From Rhipidocladum racemiflorum (lineage: Eukaryota; Streptophyta; Magnoliopsida; Poales; Poaceae), in NCBI GenBank assembly GCA_036346355.1, contig CM070583.1, forward strand, positions 8,122,001 through 8,186,000: DNA of 64,000 bases, written 5' to 3'. Numbering within the stretch: position 1 is the stretch's first letter; each line of letters opens with the position of its first letter. Shown here one piece after another: positions 1 through 11,375 of the stretch. The notes under the pieces were generated by a model. It was not told the origin of the DNA, did not search any database, and saw only the letters and a list, made by a program, of their open reading frames with translations. A program made the translations under genes and the position numbers.

Positions 1-1
1 T

Positions 2-181
2 CAAGGAAAACGAAGGATCGTCGGAGTTGAGAATGTCGTGGATGAGGAAGAGTACAACCAGTTTGATGAGTTGCCTCCTTTCGTAGATGGTAGCATCAGG
101 CTCGAGGAAGAAACCACTACGGAAGGCACCTATCATCGCGATGATCATGAAGAAGGCCAAATTGTGAAAGAAAATAATTAG
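2..181 (+). CDS. C-terminal end of a CACTA TNP2-type transposase (partial, enters from left edge)
   Basis: An open frame enters from the left edge and ends at a TAG codon at 179-181, giving 59 residues. It contains the segment RRIVGVENVVDEEEYNQFDE. The same segment, with one or two changes, ends the transposase of the complete CACTA element further right (about 28530-28600). TNP2 proteins of CACTA (En/Spm) elements bind the terminal inverted repeats and catalyse excision. Only the tail is visible here, beyond the DUF4216-type domain. The last 30 residues differ from the second copy: acidic and His-rich here, ending HDDHEEGQIVKENN-like. The body of the gene lies outside the window, so I cannot tell whether it is intact. 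Confidence 0.8.
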   Translation, partial: QGKRRIVGVENVVDEEEYNQFDELPPFVDGSIRLEEETTTEGTYHRDDHEEGQIVKENN

Positions 182-470
182 CTAGGAGTAATGGAAAAAT
201 GTGTGTATTTATGTGGGGTAATAGAAATTTAATGTCAGAAATATGTATTATGTGGAGTAATGGCAATTTTTGGTATCTGTAATACTCTTTTATTTTCACA
301 TGTGAAATAAGTAAACACATACATCCATTAGCAATTATTAAATTTAGTAAGAATATATATATTTATTCATCATAGATAAATTAATTATGAATAATTAGTA
401 GTTAATATATATGATAGGTACATTAATACATCTAGTCATAGCTTCATATTAAAAGGAAATCTTAAAAATA
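182..470. other. AT-rich spacer after the TNP2 gene; no gene seen
   Basis: This is probably the 3' untranslated and inter-gene part of the CACTA element. It has many TATA/ATTA runs and no convincing ORF. The short minus-strand ORF across it has no recognisable content. Confidence 0.5.
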
Positions 471-638
471 GTATCTGTGGCGGTTCTTAATAAAAACCGT
501 CAGAAATGATGTACTATCTGTGGCGGTTCTTAAGGCAAACTGCCACTGATAATGACTATCTATGGCGGTTCTTAAGGAAAACCGCCACTGATAAGTACTA
601 TCTGTGGCGGTTCTTACTAAAAACCGCCACTGATACTG
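471..638. repeat. Four 42-bp tandem CACTA subterminal-type repeats
   Basis: Four units begin at 471, 513, 555 and 597, with a period of exactly 42 bp. Each unit has the form TCTGTGGCGGTTCTTA, a short spacer, then AACCGCCACTGATA, so each is a small imperfect palindrome. Such GGCGGTT/AACCGCC arrays are typical of the subterminal regions of grass CACTA elements, where the element's TNPA protein binds. Here the array lies between the TNP2 tail and a second gene, not at an element end, and no CACTA terminus follows it. Confidence 0.85.
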
Positions 639-642
639 CCCC

Positions 643-650
643 ATATAAAT
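643..650 (+). promoter_or_regulatory. Candidate TATA box just after the repeat array
   Basis: ATATAAAT lies 5 bp after the last 42-bp unit. It is followed by a C-rich leader with several CCC/GCC stretches. The placement suggests that the array is a promoter-proximal element of the downstream TNPA-like gene. This is inferred from position only. Confidence 0.4.
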
Positions 651-659
651 CTCCACACT

Positions 660-1030
660 TAACCCTAAGAACACAGTGCTCCTCCCACAAGAACTCCGCA
701 AGGCCTCTCCTCCCGCCGCAACGTCTCCCGGAGCCCACGCCGACGCCGGATACAAGGTCTCCCGGAGCCCACACCGACGCAACGTCTCCCAGTGCGCGTT
801 CGACCCGTCCCCGCCCGGAGCTCCCGTCGACCACCTCCGCCCTTCCCTGCTCCGGCCCCGTCAAGCTCGTCCCCACGCGCCGTCCCCGCCGGGTACAAGG
901 TCTCCCGGATCCCACGCCGACACCGGAAGTCGTCCCCACGCCCACTCGGTGACGCCGGCCAGCCCAGTGATGCCCTCGCCCGGCCGTCTCAACCCCGCCC
1001 CGGCCGATGCTCATTTGTGCCCGCCCGGTT
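660..1030. other. GC-rich leader with imperfect direct repeats
   Basis: This is a very GC-rich stretch containing repeated CTCCCGGAGCCCAC and CGACGCCGGATACAAGG-type words (about 725-790 and again near 890-920). ORFs are open in several frames on both strands, as expected from base composition, so none is called as a gene. A comparable GC-rich leader follows the internal repeat array of the second CACTA element (29100-29578). That supports a non-coding 5' leader or first exon of the TNPA gene. Confidence 0.5.
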
Positions 1031-2930
1031 AGTGCTACATGTGTTGCTATGATATACATGTGTTGCTATACTTGTGCTTTTAGTCTTGTAGCCTATGTTG
1101 GGATTTGGGAAATTACTAGCATCTGTGGCCAGAGCACTACCCTCACCACTAGAATTTGCCATCATTGTTTCTAACTTTTCAAGCCATTCTGGATGCAAAC
1201 TACCAGAAAAGTTATTCAGGTGTATCCATATATGAGCTGTTGAACAAGCTATTGCTTTTGATGTCACATGAACAAAGTGTTATATTTCTTTCTAACTTAG
1301 ACTCAAGACACCCATGTCCTTCCAGATTTTCATGGAAATCGATAAGAAAGTCATTACACATTCAGTACTTAAACAAGAATCCTGGTTATCTAGGTCCCCT
1401 TTCTTTGCAATTTTCCAATGTGATACATAAAGATCTCAGACCAGATGAACCAGAGTCTCCCTTTTTAGTGAAAAACAGGCTATATTATGTCAACTTTTAT
1501 GTGATGTACTTATAAAAGTATTTCTCTTTTCGAGCTCCCAGTAAGTCTGGAACTTGGATTCAGTCATACATTTTAGTACTGTCATGTCTCTGAAAAATTC
1601 CTATCAAAAAAGCTAAAGAAAAATCCAGACATACGTTCAGATCAATGAGATTTCGTACATGGCAGTTATTCTTTTATTGCTTTATTTTCACTTTTTACTA
1701 TCTGTTGGTTTGACAAATGCATGTATAATCTTGTACATGTTAAGTGGACATGTTAAATTGAGTTTGGAGAGTGATATTATTGCTTTTAGGTTGTTTAGTT
1801 ATATTAGCATGTTTTGATAGGAACGATTATTCCGGTTGTGTTTAGAACCATAATGGTATAATTCAGTTTTGAAGTATTTATTTCCTTGAGACTTCTTTCT
1901 CCAGTGTTTGTGTCATGTTTTGTAAGACTTATTTTGTCTCTATCATGGCAATGGAAGTGAAACATGCTGTTTTTTCAATACCATTTTGAATGAAAATATA
2001 AACAGAAACAATGCCAACATAGCATTTGCCCTGTGGTTCTCGGGAGTTTAGATTGACTATAATGAATCTTTTTTATTTAATATATATTATTTTTATCGAG
2101 GAAATGGTTTGTGTGATTGTATTGCTATCATATTAGTCTTTGTTTTCAATGAGTGATCTTTGCATAAATTTGAGTAAATTATCATTCGAAGATCTTTCCG
2201 TAGTGATAAATTTATGGATGTTAACTATCTATAGTGCGCATGATGCAAATAAAATATTGAGTAGTAAAAGTGGAGATATCTTTCTGTCCTTTTGATAAAG
2301 ACTAAGGTGGAGAGTGGTAATGGTAGTAAACATAAGTTTTTTAAGTAGTAAAATATTGAATCATGATGGGTATTGGGTTTGTTAGATTCGGTCACGGCTA
2401 TCAAAATAGTAAACATAAGTTTTTTAAACAGTAATGTAATATGCACTTAGTAGTACAATATATCATGTTTCAATGTATTTTTTAGGAAGAATGGACCAGA
2501 TATGCTCTTTGATATATGGACTACCATATTTTGAAAAATTATTTAATTTACACATTGCTTTGCATCTAAATTATTCTAGTGCAATAACCCTAAGTATTGT
2601 GTATTAGGAAGAACTATACAAATCATGTCTCTCAAATTCCTACACAAAGTGACTGAGAGCTAGTCTCTCAAATTCCTACACCAAGTGACTGAGAGCACTA
2701 TCAACCAATTAACTTGCATTCTCTTAAATTTGATGTGACATAATAAAAACATGACATATGAGCTGTTGAATGAGATCCATTGCTAAATAGGGATTGATAA
2801 GATATGCTCAATCTGTTTGATGTGTATATGTAGTTATCAGTCCGAGTCGGCTGGGTTAGAGGATGCTTCCAACCCATCCCAGAACTCAAGCCCAAGCGAG
2901 ATACCTTAATATCCATCGAACCACCTCGGA
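1031..2930. other. AT-rich interval, no gene recognised; contains a 36-bp tandem duplication
   Basis: This is probably a long intron or leader of the CACTA TNPA gene. A perfect-looking 36-bp duplication (TCTCTCAAATTCCTACAC...) begins at 2627 and 2663. ORFs at 989-1267 (minus) and 1156-1515 (plus) show no domain I recognise. Confidence 0.4.
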
Positions 2931-2939
2931 TGCCGAGGC

Positions 2940-4722
2940 CTCCCCGCCGATGCTCTGTTGCAAGGCGTCGAGGCCGAGGAAAAACTAAGAAGCCTGAAGG
3001 CGGCATACCATAACGAGGGTCTCGAGATCTTTGGAGTCCCTCTTTCACCGAAAAAAATAGCAGCAAAATATAGGTCAACATGTGGGTACATCGTAAGGGA
3101 TAAAGTTCCAATCACCTATTTGGATTGGCATAAAGTGCCCGGTGCCACAAAAATGTATCTATGGACAGAGCTTAAAGAATCTTTTGAATTCCCTGAAGAT
3201 GCCGAAGAGCTCGTGCGTCGAAATGCGTTGATAACCATGGATGTCGCATGGAGGAACTTCAAGTCCAGGCTGAATACGAACTATGTGATGAAAAATCGGT
3301 CAGCCATTGGAGATTATCCTAAAGTAGAGCCATATTGGGATGAATTTGTTGCGATAAAGCAAGATGAAACAGCAATGAAATCCAGTGAAGACCACCGACG
3401 ATCGCCGGGAGGAACACTCACCCCCACAGACTAGGCACGGCGGTACGCGGGTAAAATTCCTCGATGGGAGAGGCAAGAATTAGATGCGATCCGATCGGTG
3501 GCACAAGTCCCTTGGCGGATTACCGGATCGAGTTAAGCATTATGTGTTAGCAAGGGCATCTATCATGTCGATGGGGGCTTATCATTCAAAAGCGACAATG
3601 ATGAGGCAATCTCCCAACGAATTCGGGAGTTGCATGTCGAGTCCACCCAAGGAAATTTTCACGCGGATAGGGAGAAGGATGAACTAACGGCGGCTTTGGG
3701 AAACAAAGAGCACCCTGGTCGTACGAGGCGTTGGGGTTAAGGTTCCCTGGAAAATAGGTTTCCCGAGCATGAAGACTCTTACGAGAGTCGCAAGAGAGCC
3801 AAAGAAGAGCGTGCGGAGCAGGAATTGGAGCAGATGAAGGAAAATGTGCTTGAGAATTACAAGCCACCATAGCACAACAAGTTCGACAAAAAGTACAAGA
3901 AGCTATGAGCGATCGCAAGGGCGAGAACACAATTCTACTTGACCCTACGAATCGCCAGTAGCGATTCGCATCCACACCATTGGAACAACCGGATGACACC
4001 CATTATCCTGTGGGCGACATACAAGACCCCACACCACTGCCCGACTCAATGTACCTGATGAACATATATTTACAGTACTACGAGGATAGCTTATCCCATA
4101 CCAACAAGGGGCTATTTTGCACAACTCCCCGATAGCTCCGGGTTATGCAAAAGTCCAGGTGGACACGGTGCTTCCTCAATTTGCTAACATCGGGCTGGAA
4201 ATGCCCTGTAATGATGAGGTTACAACTCTAGGAAGTGCCGTTCACACATTCATCCAGTGGCGTAAGCGTGACATAAATCTTCGACCATGTGGTGCCGGAC
4301 TCTCATGCGATAGAACTTCGCCCATTCATCACCAACACCTGGCGTCAAATTGCTAGTGCGCCCACTTCAAAGGAGCCTATTCCAGAGCCCATTCGTCACG
4401 ACACCTCAACATGAAATGCTTAGTGTGACCACTTCAAAGGATGAACTTACAACACACGATCCAAAGAAATGACACATTAGAAAAGCCATATCGCTTAGAT
4501 CGAGGCAAAGCCGAGCAGTATGATGTTATCTTGGGAAAAAAAAGGGCAAGGCGAAATCTAAAGTACAAGATAATCAAGAAAGGCTGAGATTCGAGATGGG
4601 GAAGCCATTAGTCACCGAATCAAAGTTTAATAGCCTAACACCCATGATGCAGCGATTACATATCTGGTACATGGAGCGATACAATCAAGATGTACTTCCG
4701 AAGGTGATCACTGCCATTTTCC
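2940..4722 (+). pseudogene. CACTA TNP1/TNPA-like gene with Transposase_24-type region, broken
   Basis: Fragments in successive frames match the accessory transposase of grass CACTA elements (Ptta/En/Spm, Pfam Transposase_24). A basic stretch (RRRGRGKTKK) lies near 2965. The conserved block KVPITYLDWHKVPG and WRNFKSRLNTNYVMKN lies within 2958-3434. Next come pieces of the NDELTAALGN-EHPGRTRGVG motif at about 3670-3740 and an Arg/Glu-rich coiled stretch to 3870. GYAKVQVDTVLPQFANIGLE follows at 4140-4210, and GKPLVTESKFNSLTPMMQRL at 4596-4660. Family proteins usually continue into a C48 (Ulp1-like) protease region, which is missing here because the homology stops near 4722. At least four frameshifts or stops make it non-functional. 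The paralogous gene of the second CACTA element (30531 onward) shares the block order. Confidence 0.75.
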
Positions 4723-7700
4723 AGCCGGAGGGGCGGCGACGACTCGGGGGTGGCAGGCGCACGGCGAGCACGAGCAGAGGCAATGCACAGAGAGCCCCAA
4801 AAACTAAAAATTTCCAAGGATTTAATAGATAAATTGGCAATTTGAGAGATGAATCCACTAGACAACATCTAGAGAGACTTAGGATTGCAAGGAATTGAGG
4901 AATGGATTACCGAGGATGACGAATTTGGAGATAAACGGCGGTTCGGCCAACGTGGTTCAACCCCGAAATTCGTCGTCAAATCTTGATGAAACCTAAAATT
5001 GAATGAGGGGTGAAGATCTAGACATTCATGCGCACCCAATGAAACAAGTGGAGTCGAGTTTGGCTCACTGGAATGGAAGTTACACCGACGAACACAAAGA
5101 ATGACGGTGGTCGCCGGTTTTTGCAAGCTACTGGACGAATGAGTTGGAGAGGCAATGGGAGGGTGTGTGCACTGGAAAGGGGGCTCCAATACGAAGAGAT
5201 GAGAGGTGGAATCGTGCGGAACGGAGTTGAAACGGCCGAGTTATGAGTATTTAAGCCGAATTAGGTTTTTGCGTTACTATTCGAATTCCGGCGAGAGTTA
5301 GGGCTGAAGATCATGGGGGATGAAATCCCTGCGACGATATCTTTCCAACGGGAGGTTGAATGGAAAGTTGTGAGGATTTGAATCATGGATGCTATGAATG
5401 GAGGTTTTGCTGTTCTTTCCCTAGAAGCAACCATCGGGAGGTTGAAGGAGCGTGAACAGTGCCGCCACGTGTCACTCCACGATTGGCCGGAGTAAGTGAG
5501 AGTCAATCTCGCGCGAGAAAAATTAGGAAAATTGGTCTAAAAATTCCGGAAAAATTCGTAGAACCATTAGGGAATATTTGGAACCCAATAAAATTGGTTT
5601 CGCGGAATTGGGATGAAATTTGGAATTTAGAGTATTCTAGGGCGAATAACGGGCATTTAACGAAAGCCGCGCGAGATAAAATACCAGAGGGCTTACAAAA
5701 ATCCTAGCCGTGCCAGCCACTGACAGGCTGTCCCCACCGGTCAGGGGCAAAGAGCAGGGGAGTGCTCGGGGAGAGGCCACCGACGGTAGGCCGGAGCCGG
5801 CGAGGCCAGGGCGAGGCAACGAGGAGCAGGAGGGGACCGGAAGGAACCTCGGGGAGGAGTCGGCTGGAGAAGACCGGTGGCGTGGGGAGCTCGCGGCAGA
5901 GGACGACGGCGCTCGGTGGAGGGGACTGCCGGCAGTGAGGAGGAGAGGGATTAGGCCCTGACGAGGAAGGGGAAAACGACCAGGGGGAGGAGAGGAACCT
6001 TGTGGCGTGGCCGATTCCCACTGAAGCGGCTCGATGGCGCTTGGCGGCAGGAGGCCGGAGGCGGGGACGAAGACGCCCGTGGCGGCAGCGCTCCAAGCGG
6101 CAGGAGCTGTAAAGGAGCAAGCCACAGTGATCAATGAAGCCCCAAGGTGCTAAGACCCGGTTGAATTGAAGTGCTACACCACCGATTGACTCAATTTGCG
6201 ATTCTTCCGTTTCTGAATTTCTGAAGAAATGGCGAGGCTAGGAAGCTCAGGACTGGGCTCGGCAATGGGGCAGTGGGAAAAATGGTGGATGGCGAGGGTG
6301 GTGCCGCTTTATGGAGGTTGAGGCGGAGGAAGCGAAGTAACAGGGCTCGGCATGGGTGGTGACACAGGCGAGGCTCAGGTGCTGCGGCCGTGTGGCGCTT
6401 GTCTCCAGCGCAAGGCATGGCCGGGAGAGAGGAAAGGAGAGGAAGGCAACACCGTGAGGGGAAAACGAAGAGGAGCTGGGTGACTCCACGGCGTACGGGC
6501 GGAGGAGGTGAGGTGAGCAACGGTGACGAACGGCAAGAATGGTCGGCAGTCCCATTCCTTGATCGACTATTCCTCACACTATTCGTCAGTCGAGGTTTTG
6601 CAGTGAAGGATCTGGTTCAGTGAGTTGCCACTTCAAGCTCTTGAGTTGCCAGAATACAACCATCTGATTGGCAACCAAAGGTATGAAGATCTTGAGCTAG
6701 AAAGCTTCCAAATGAATGCATTAGCTCCAGCCCAGGGATATGATGCCAGGTTTGGATTTTGAGTGAAAGAAAATGGGAAATCACTATCTTGGTGAGGTTC
6801 CAAAGGATGCAATGGTTGATTGCCATAATGCGAGTTCGAGACAAGTACAGTAACTAAAGTTGCTGTGTTGAGTTGTCAATCTCAGGCAATGCATGAAGTG
6901 GAGATCAGAGAATTGCCGAGACTTCAGACTTCTAGTCATTGCACTGTTCAATCAACTTAGATGACGTGGTGGCTTTTCGGGAAGTTTTGAATGCATCCAA
7001 ACTTGCACAAAGACAGTGAAATGATCAATTATGAATTACCTGAGAGTACCCTTTATTAGCTTAACGTAGTTTCTGACACTGTAATACTCAATTGCCACCT
7101 TGAGTTGTCAGACTTCGAGCATAAGATTGGCCAAAAGGATTGCTGATTCAGGAAATTGCATTGCTAATTTCTTGCTCCTAGTTCGGTCTTGCCCAGGTTT
7201 AGTGATGGAAGGTTTGAATCTGGAGATGACTGAATTGAGTGCTGGAAGTTCAATGAGTTTTGCATTGTCAGGTAAAGTTCTGCCTATTCGATTTAGGGTT
7301 GCAGTATTCAAACAATGCATTGCTCACTCGATCTGGCATTGAAGAGGAAATTATTGGATGAAAGAGCTGTGGATCCAGAAGGATGTATTGACAAGTTCCT
7401 ACATTGGATTGGTCCAACATGACTAGTCGATAGGATGGGAAAGGGAGCTCCGGGAACAAACATCCATTGCTCAAAATGAAATCGAAATGCTTTGATCTGG
7501 ATGCTTGGAATGAAGGGGAATAGGAGCTTTATTTGGGTATCAAGGTATTGAATGCAAGCATTTGCTTAGAGTCACGTTGCTGAAGTAAGGATCACTTGGG
7601 AATAGAATGAAATGAAACTTTATTTCATTAAGCAAAGTTTCGGACAGTGCATTACTTGATGTCCTGCTGCATTAGTTATTTCATGCCTTGAACTGCCCCA

Positions 7701-7858
7701 ACGGATTGGAAATCTTGAGCTAGCTGAATTGGAAATCAACTCCTAGAAGCATTCATTCCTTGCTCAAAAACAGCAATGCAATGCTGTGAGTAAGGAAAGC
7801 CTAATTGGGAAGGCATGAAATGAAGCTTTATTAGGATAACCAAGTTTCGGGTGTTACA
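4723..7858 (-). mobile_element. LTR-like flank (3' LTR side) of the minus-strand Ty3/gypsy element; lower boundary not found
   Basis: On the minus strand the sequence beginning at 7858 reads TGTAACACCCGAAAC, directly after a purine-rich tract. This is how LTRs of Tekay-type elements begin. The first 1.2 kb (6600-7858) is full of short ATTGC/GAATTG words. GC-rich leader-like blocks follow (5705-6150 and 6240-6560) with multi-frame ORFs that I attribute to base composition. A matching LTR end could not be found at the low-coordinate side, so the true LTR length and the junction with the CACTA remnant (near 4722) are uncertain. No host gene is recognised here. Confidence 0.5.
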
Positions 7859-7877
7859 AACCCACCCCCCTTACAAT
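7859..7877 (-). other. Polypurine tract of the Ty3/gypsy element
   Basis: On the minus strand a purine-rich AAGGGGGGTGGGTT lies immediately before the TGTAACACCC LTR start. It is the plus-strand priming site for reverse transcription. Confidence 0.7.
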
Positions 7878-10778
7878 AATCTCGTCCTCGAGATTAGTTG
7901 GATTCATCAAAGAAGTAGGGGAATTCGGTTTTAAGGTGATCTTCATGTTCCCACGTGGCTTCTTCCTCAGTATGATTGCTCCACTGGACTTTGAGCAATT
8001 TGACTGTGTGATTGCGAGTGTGACGCACTCACGCACAGCTTTGTCGAGGATGCAAATTGGATGCTCGCGATAAGAAAGATCTGGCTGAAGATCGACATTG
8101 TCCAGAGGAATCGCTTCGGTGGGAGCCCGAAGACATTTCTTCAGCTGGGACACATGGAAAACCTCGTGCACATCCGAAAGTTGAGGTGGTAGTTCAAGTT
8201 GATAAGCCACCACACCTCTTTTTGCAAGGATTCGGTAAGGACCGATATATCGTGGGGCCAGCTTCCCACGAACACGAAATCGTCGAGTGCCACGTAATGG
8301 TGAGACTTTGAGATAAACAAGGTCACCCACTTCAAAGCTTATCTCGCGACGACGATTATCGGCATAGCTCTTTGCCGTGATTGGGCTTCTTTCACCGACT
8401 ACGAATCAGTTGACATGATCTTGGCCTCTTGTATTATAGATGGTCCAAAGAATTGCCTTTCACCTATTTCAAACCAAAAGCAGGCGTCTGCATTTCCTCC
8501 CATAAAGGGCTTCAAAAGGTGACATTTGGAGACTTGCCTGGTAGCTGTTGTTGAAGGAGAATTCAGCAAAGGCTAAGCATTTCTCCCATTTTGCATTATA
8601 GGATAACACACAAGCTCGTAACATGTCCTCCAGAATGTGATTTGTCCGCTCTGTTTTGCCCACTTGTTTGGGGATGAAAAGTCATCTTTGAAGAATAGCA
8701 CAGTTCCGAGAAGCTCGTGTAGGCTCTCCCAAAACCGAGAAGTGAATTGTGGACCACGATCAGAGATGATGACCTTTGGGACACCATGAAGTCGAACAAT
8801 ATGGTTCATATAGAGTTCAGCCAGCTTGGCTCCATTATAGGGTGATGTGCCCTGGAATAAAGTGAGCCACTTTAGTCAAACGGTCGACAATAACCCATAT
8901 GGAGTCATGATCGTTAGAAGACTTGGTAGACCAGTAATAAAGTCCATGCTAACCTCCTCCCACTTCCACTCGGGAACCTTCGTGGGTTGGAGCATTCCCG
9001 CAGTCGATGCTCGGCCTTTACGCGCTGGCACACGTCACAGATAGCAACGTGCGTGGCAACGTCTCTTTTCATGCCGGGCCACCAGAACTTCTCACGGAGG
9101 TCCTGGTACATCTTGGTACTTCCTGGGTGGATTGAAAGTGGAGACTCATGGGCTTCTTTTAAAATCACCTCTTTGATTTCTTGATCATCTGGAACATATG
9201 TTTGTTGTCCACACATGACCAAACCATCTGCATTCTTAGGAAATTTCGATGGTGCGCCTTCTTGCATCTTGCGCTTAATCTCAGCCATCCCTTCATCTCT
9301 CGAAATGGCGGCTTTGATTTGAGACTCGAGTTGGTTGTAGGGTCAATGCTGCGATATAACCCTTTTCCACCACTTCCAAGTTGAGCCTTCGGAATTCGTC
9401 AAGTAGCTGTGGCTGATTGACGACATTTAGAGTGTTGACAGTGTGTAGCTTTTGACTGAGTGCATCAGCTACAACATTTGCCTTGCCAAAATGATAATGA
9501 ATGCCAAGATCATAATCCTTGATTAATTCCAGCCATCTTCGCTGTCTCAAGTTTAGATCTGGCTGAGTAAAGAAATATTTCAGACCCTTGTGGTCGGTAT
9601 ATATTTCACAACGGTTGCCGATGAGATAGTGCCGCCATAACTTGAGAGCATGAATGACGGCTGCCAATTCCAAATCATGAGTTGGATAATTAACTTCATG
9701 AGGCTTCAATTGGCGCGAAGCATACGCCACTACCTTGCCTTCTTGCATTAGTACACAACCGAGGCCTTGACGAGAAGCATCACAGAAAACGTCAAAGCTT
9801 TTGTGTATATCGGGCAAGACAAGTATGGGAGCAGAAGTGAGTCTTTTCTTTAACTCTTGGAAGCTTGCTTCACACGCTGACGACCACTCAAACTTCTTCT
9901 CCTTCTTGAGTAATTCAGTCATCGGCTTCGCAATTTTGGAGAAGTTCTCGATGAATCGGCGGTAATATTCAGCGAGACCGAGAAAACTCCTAATTTCGGG
10001 AACGTTCGAGGCTGTTCCCATGCGAGCACATCTTTCACTTTGCTCGGGTCAACAGCGACACCTCCATTAGAAAGAACATGACCAATAAAACCCACTTCCT
10101 TGAGCCAGAACTCACATTTGCTAAACATCGCATAGAGTTGATGCTCACAAAGCTTGTCAAGTGCCATGCGCAGATGAAGCTCATGTTCTTCTTCAGACAT
10201 GGAGTAAATGAGAATGTCATCAATGAATACCACCACGAATTTATCCAAGTATTCCATAAATACTTTGTTCATAAGATTCATGAATGTGGCAGGTGCATTT
10301 GTAAGCCCAAAGGATACTACGGTATATTCATATAACCCGTAGCGAGTGGTAAAATCAGTTTTCGGAATATCTTCCGGCCTGATCTTGAGTTGAAAGTAAC
10401 GACCTCAAGTCAATTTTGGAAAAGACTTGTGCTCCGCTCAATTGATCAAAGCAGACCATCAATTTGCGGAAGAGGATATTTGTTCTTGATGGTGACTTCG
10501 TTCAAAGATCGGTAGTCAATACACATACGAGAGGCTGAGTCTTTCTTTTTGACGAATAATACTGGACTTCCCCACGGGGACGAGCTAGGACGAATGAAGC
10601 CTTTATCTAGCTGTTCCCGGAGTTGCTTCTTTAATTCAATTAACTCATCTGGGGGCATACGGTAAGGATGCTTGGAAATTGGTGCAGACCTGGGTAGCAA
10701 ATCTATGATGAATTCAGTCGCGGTCTGGTGGTAGCCCTGGCGATTCTTCAGAAAAACATCGAGGATACTCCTAGACAA
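7876..10778 (-). pseudogene. Ty3/gypsy chromodomain-type (Tekay/Del) pol polyprotein, frameshifted
   Basis: Read on the minus strand, fragments follow the order of a chromodomain gypsy pol. Reverse transcriptase (10778-9919) has FVKKKDSASRMCIDYRSLNE and the catalytic FIDD motif. RNase H (about 10021-9293) has FCDAS, DLELAA, YTDHKGL and VVADALS, the family's acidic residues. The integrase zinc finger (9288-9030) has the H-H-C-C pattern HESPLSIHPG...CDVCQ. The integrase core (8809-8469) has ISDRGPQFTS and the Glu in NHILEDML. A GPYRIL/FHVSQLKKCL tail is followed by a C-terminal chromodomain (VQWSNHTEEEATWE frame, about 7980-7895). At least five frame changes break it. Gag and protease are absent, as only about 600 bp separate reverse transcriptase from the primer-binding site. 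The function would be retrotransposition with chromatin-directed integration, but this copy is dead. Confidence 0.88.
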
Positions 10779-11360
10779 CTAGCACTTGAAGAATCTCCGG
10801 ATTGAAAGAGTGTTGAGAGTGGGTGACACGGGTTGGAGGCTTGCTACTAACTCCATGAGATCACTTCCACAAATTTTAGTTGAAAGTTTTTAGATTTTTA
10901 AGTTATTTATCACACCAACTCCTAACCTTTCTTAGTCTCACAACTAATCGACACGCAACTAGTATTGGAATTTAGAGAAGCTTTTGAAAAAGTTTTTGTC
11001 TCTTGAAGAGACGATTTAAAGTAAGATAAGAGTTGAGAGCTCTCTCTAGAGTCCTTACAAATTTTAAGGTTCAAATTCTCCGAAACATTTTTAACTTTCA
11101 AAGCTTTTCCTTTGGATGGGGGTGAGAAATAGAATGAACTTATTTTTCAGACTTGCCACTTGTAGAAAGATAATTATTTGAAGTTCAAGATAAGCATAAA
11201 ACCATTTTGAAATGTAAACAAGGGAAGGTGCTATAGAAGGGTAAGAGTAGCAACCTACACTTTTGCAATTAAGATTTTATAGTCAAAATAGCTTTTTTAG
11301 AGAAGAATTGTCCTTAAGCCTATCGTCCATGCTAACTAGGGCTTTCCTACAGTCGTATGG
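10779..11360. other. Remnant between primer-binding site and reverse transcriptase; gag and protease deleted
   Basis: A complete Tekay-type element should have roughly 1.5-2 kb of gag-protease here. Only AT-rich sequence without a recognisable Gag zinc knuckle or protease D[ST]G motif is present, which implies an internal deletion. Confidence 0.55.
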
Positions 11361-11372
11361 GCTCTGATACCA
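11361..11372 (-). other. Primer-binding site (initiator Met tRNA type)
   Basis: The minus strand reads TGGTATCAGAGC, the standard primer-binding sequence of plant LTR retrotransposons primed by initiator Met tRNA. It lies 3-4 bp from the presumed LTR end (…CCTCACA on the minus strand, 11376 on the plus). Confidence 0.85.
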
Positions 11373-11375
11373 CTC

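Noticed and set aside
598..1059. Minus-strand Gly/Arg-rich ORF over the CACTA leader
   Set aside because: Shadow of a GC-rich repeated leader, and it runs through the 42-bp repeat array.
1156..1515. 119-residue plus-strand ORF in the CACTA inter-gene region
   Set aside because: No recognisable motif, AT-rich codon use and no homologous ORF in the second CACTA element.
5637..6577. Several 75-165 residue ORFs in GC-rich sequence on both strands
   Set aside because: Multi-frame openness due to composition within an LTR-like region; no recognisable family.
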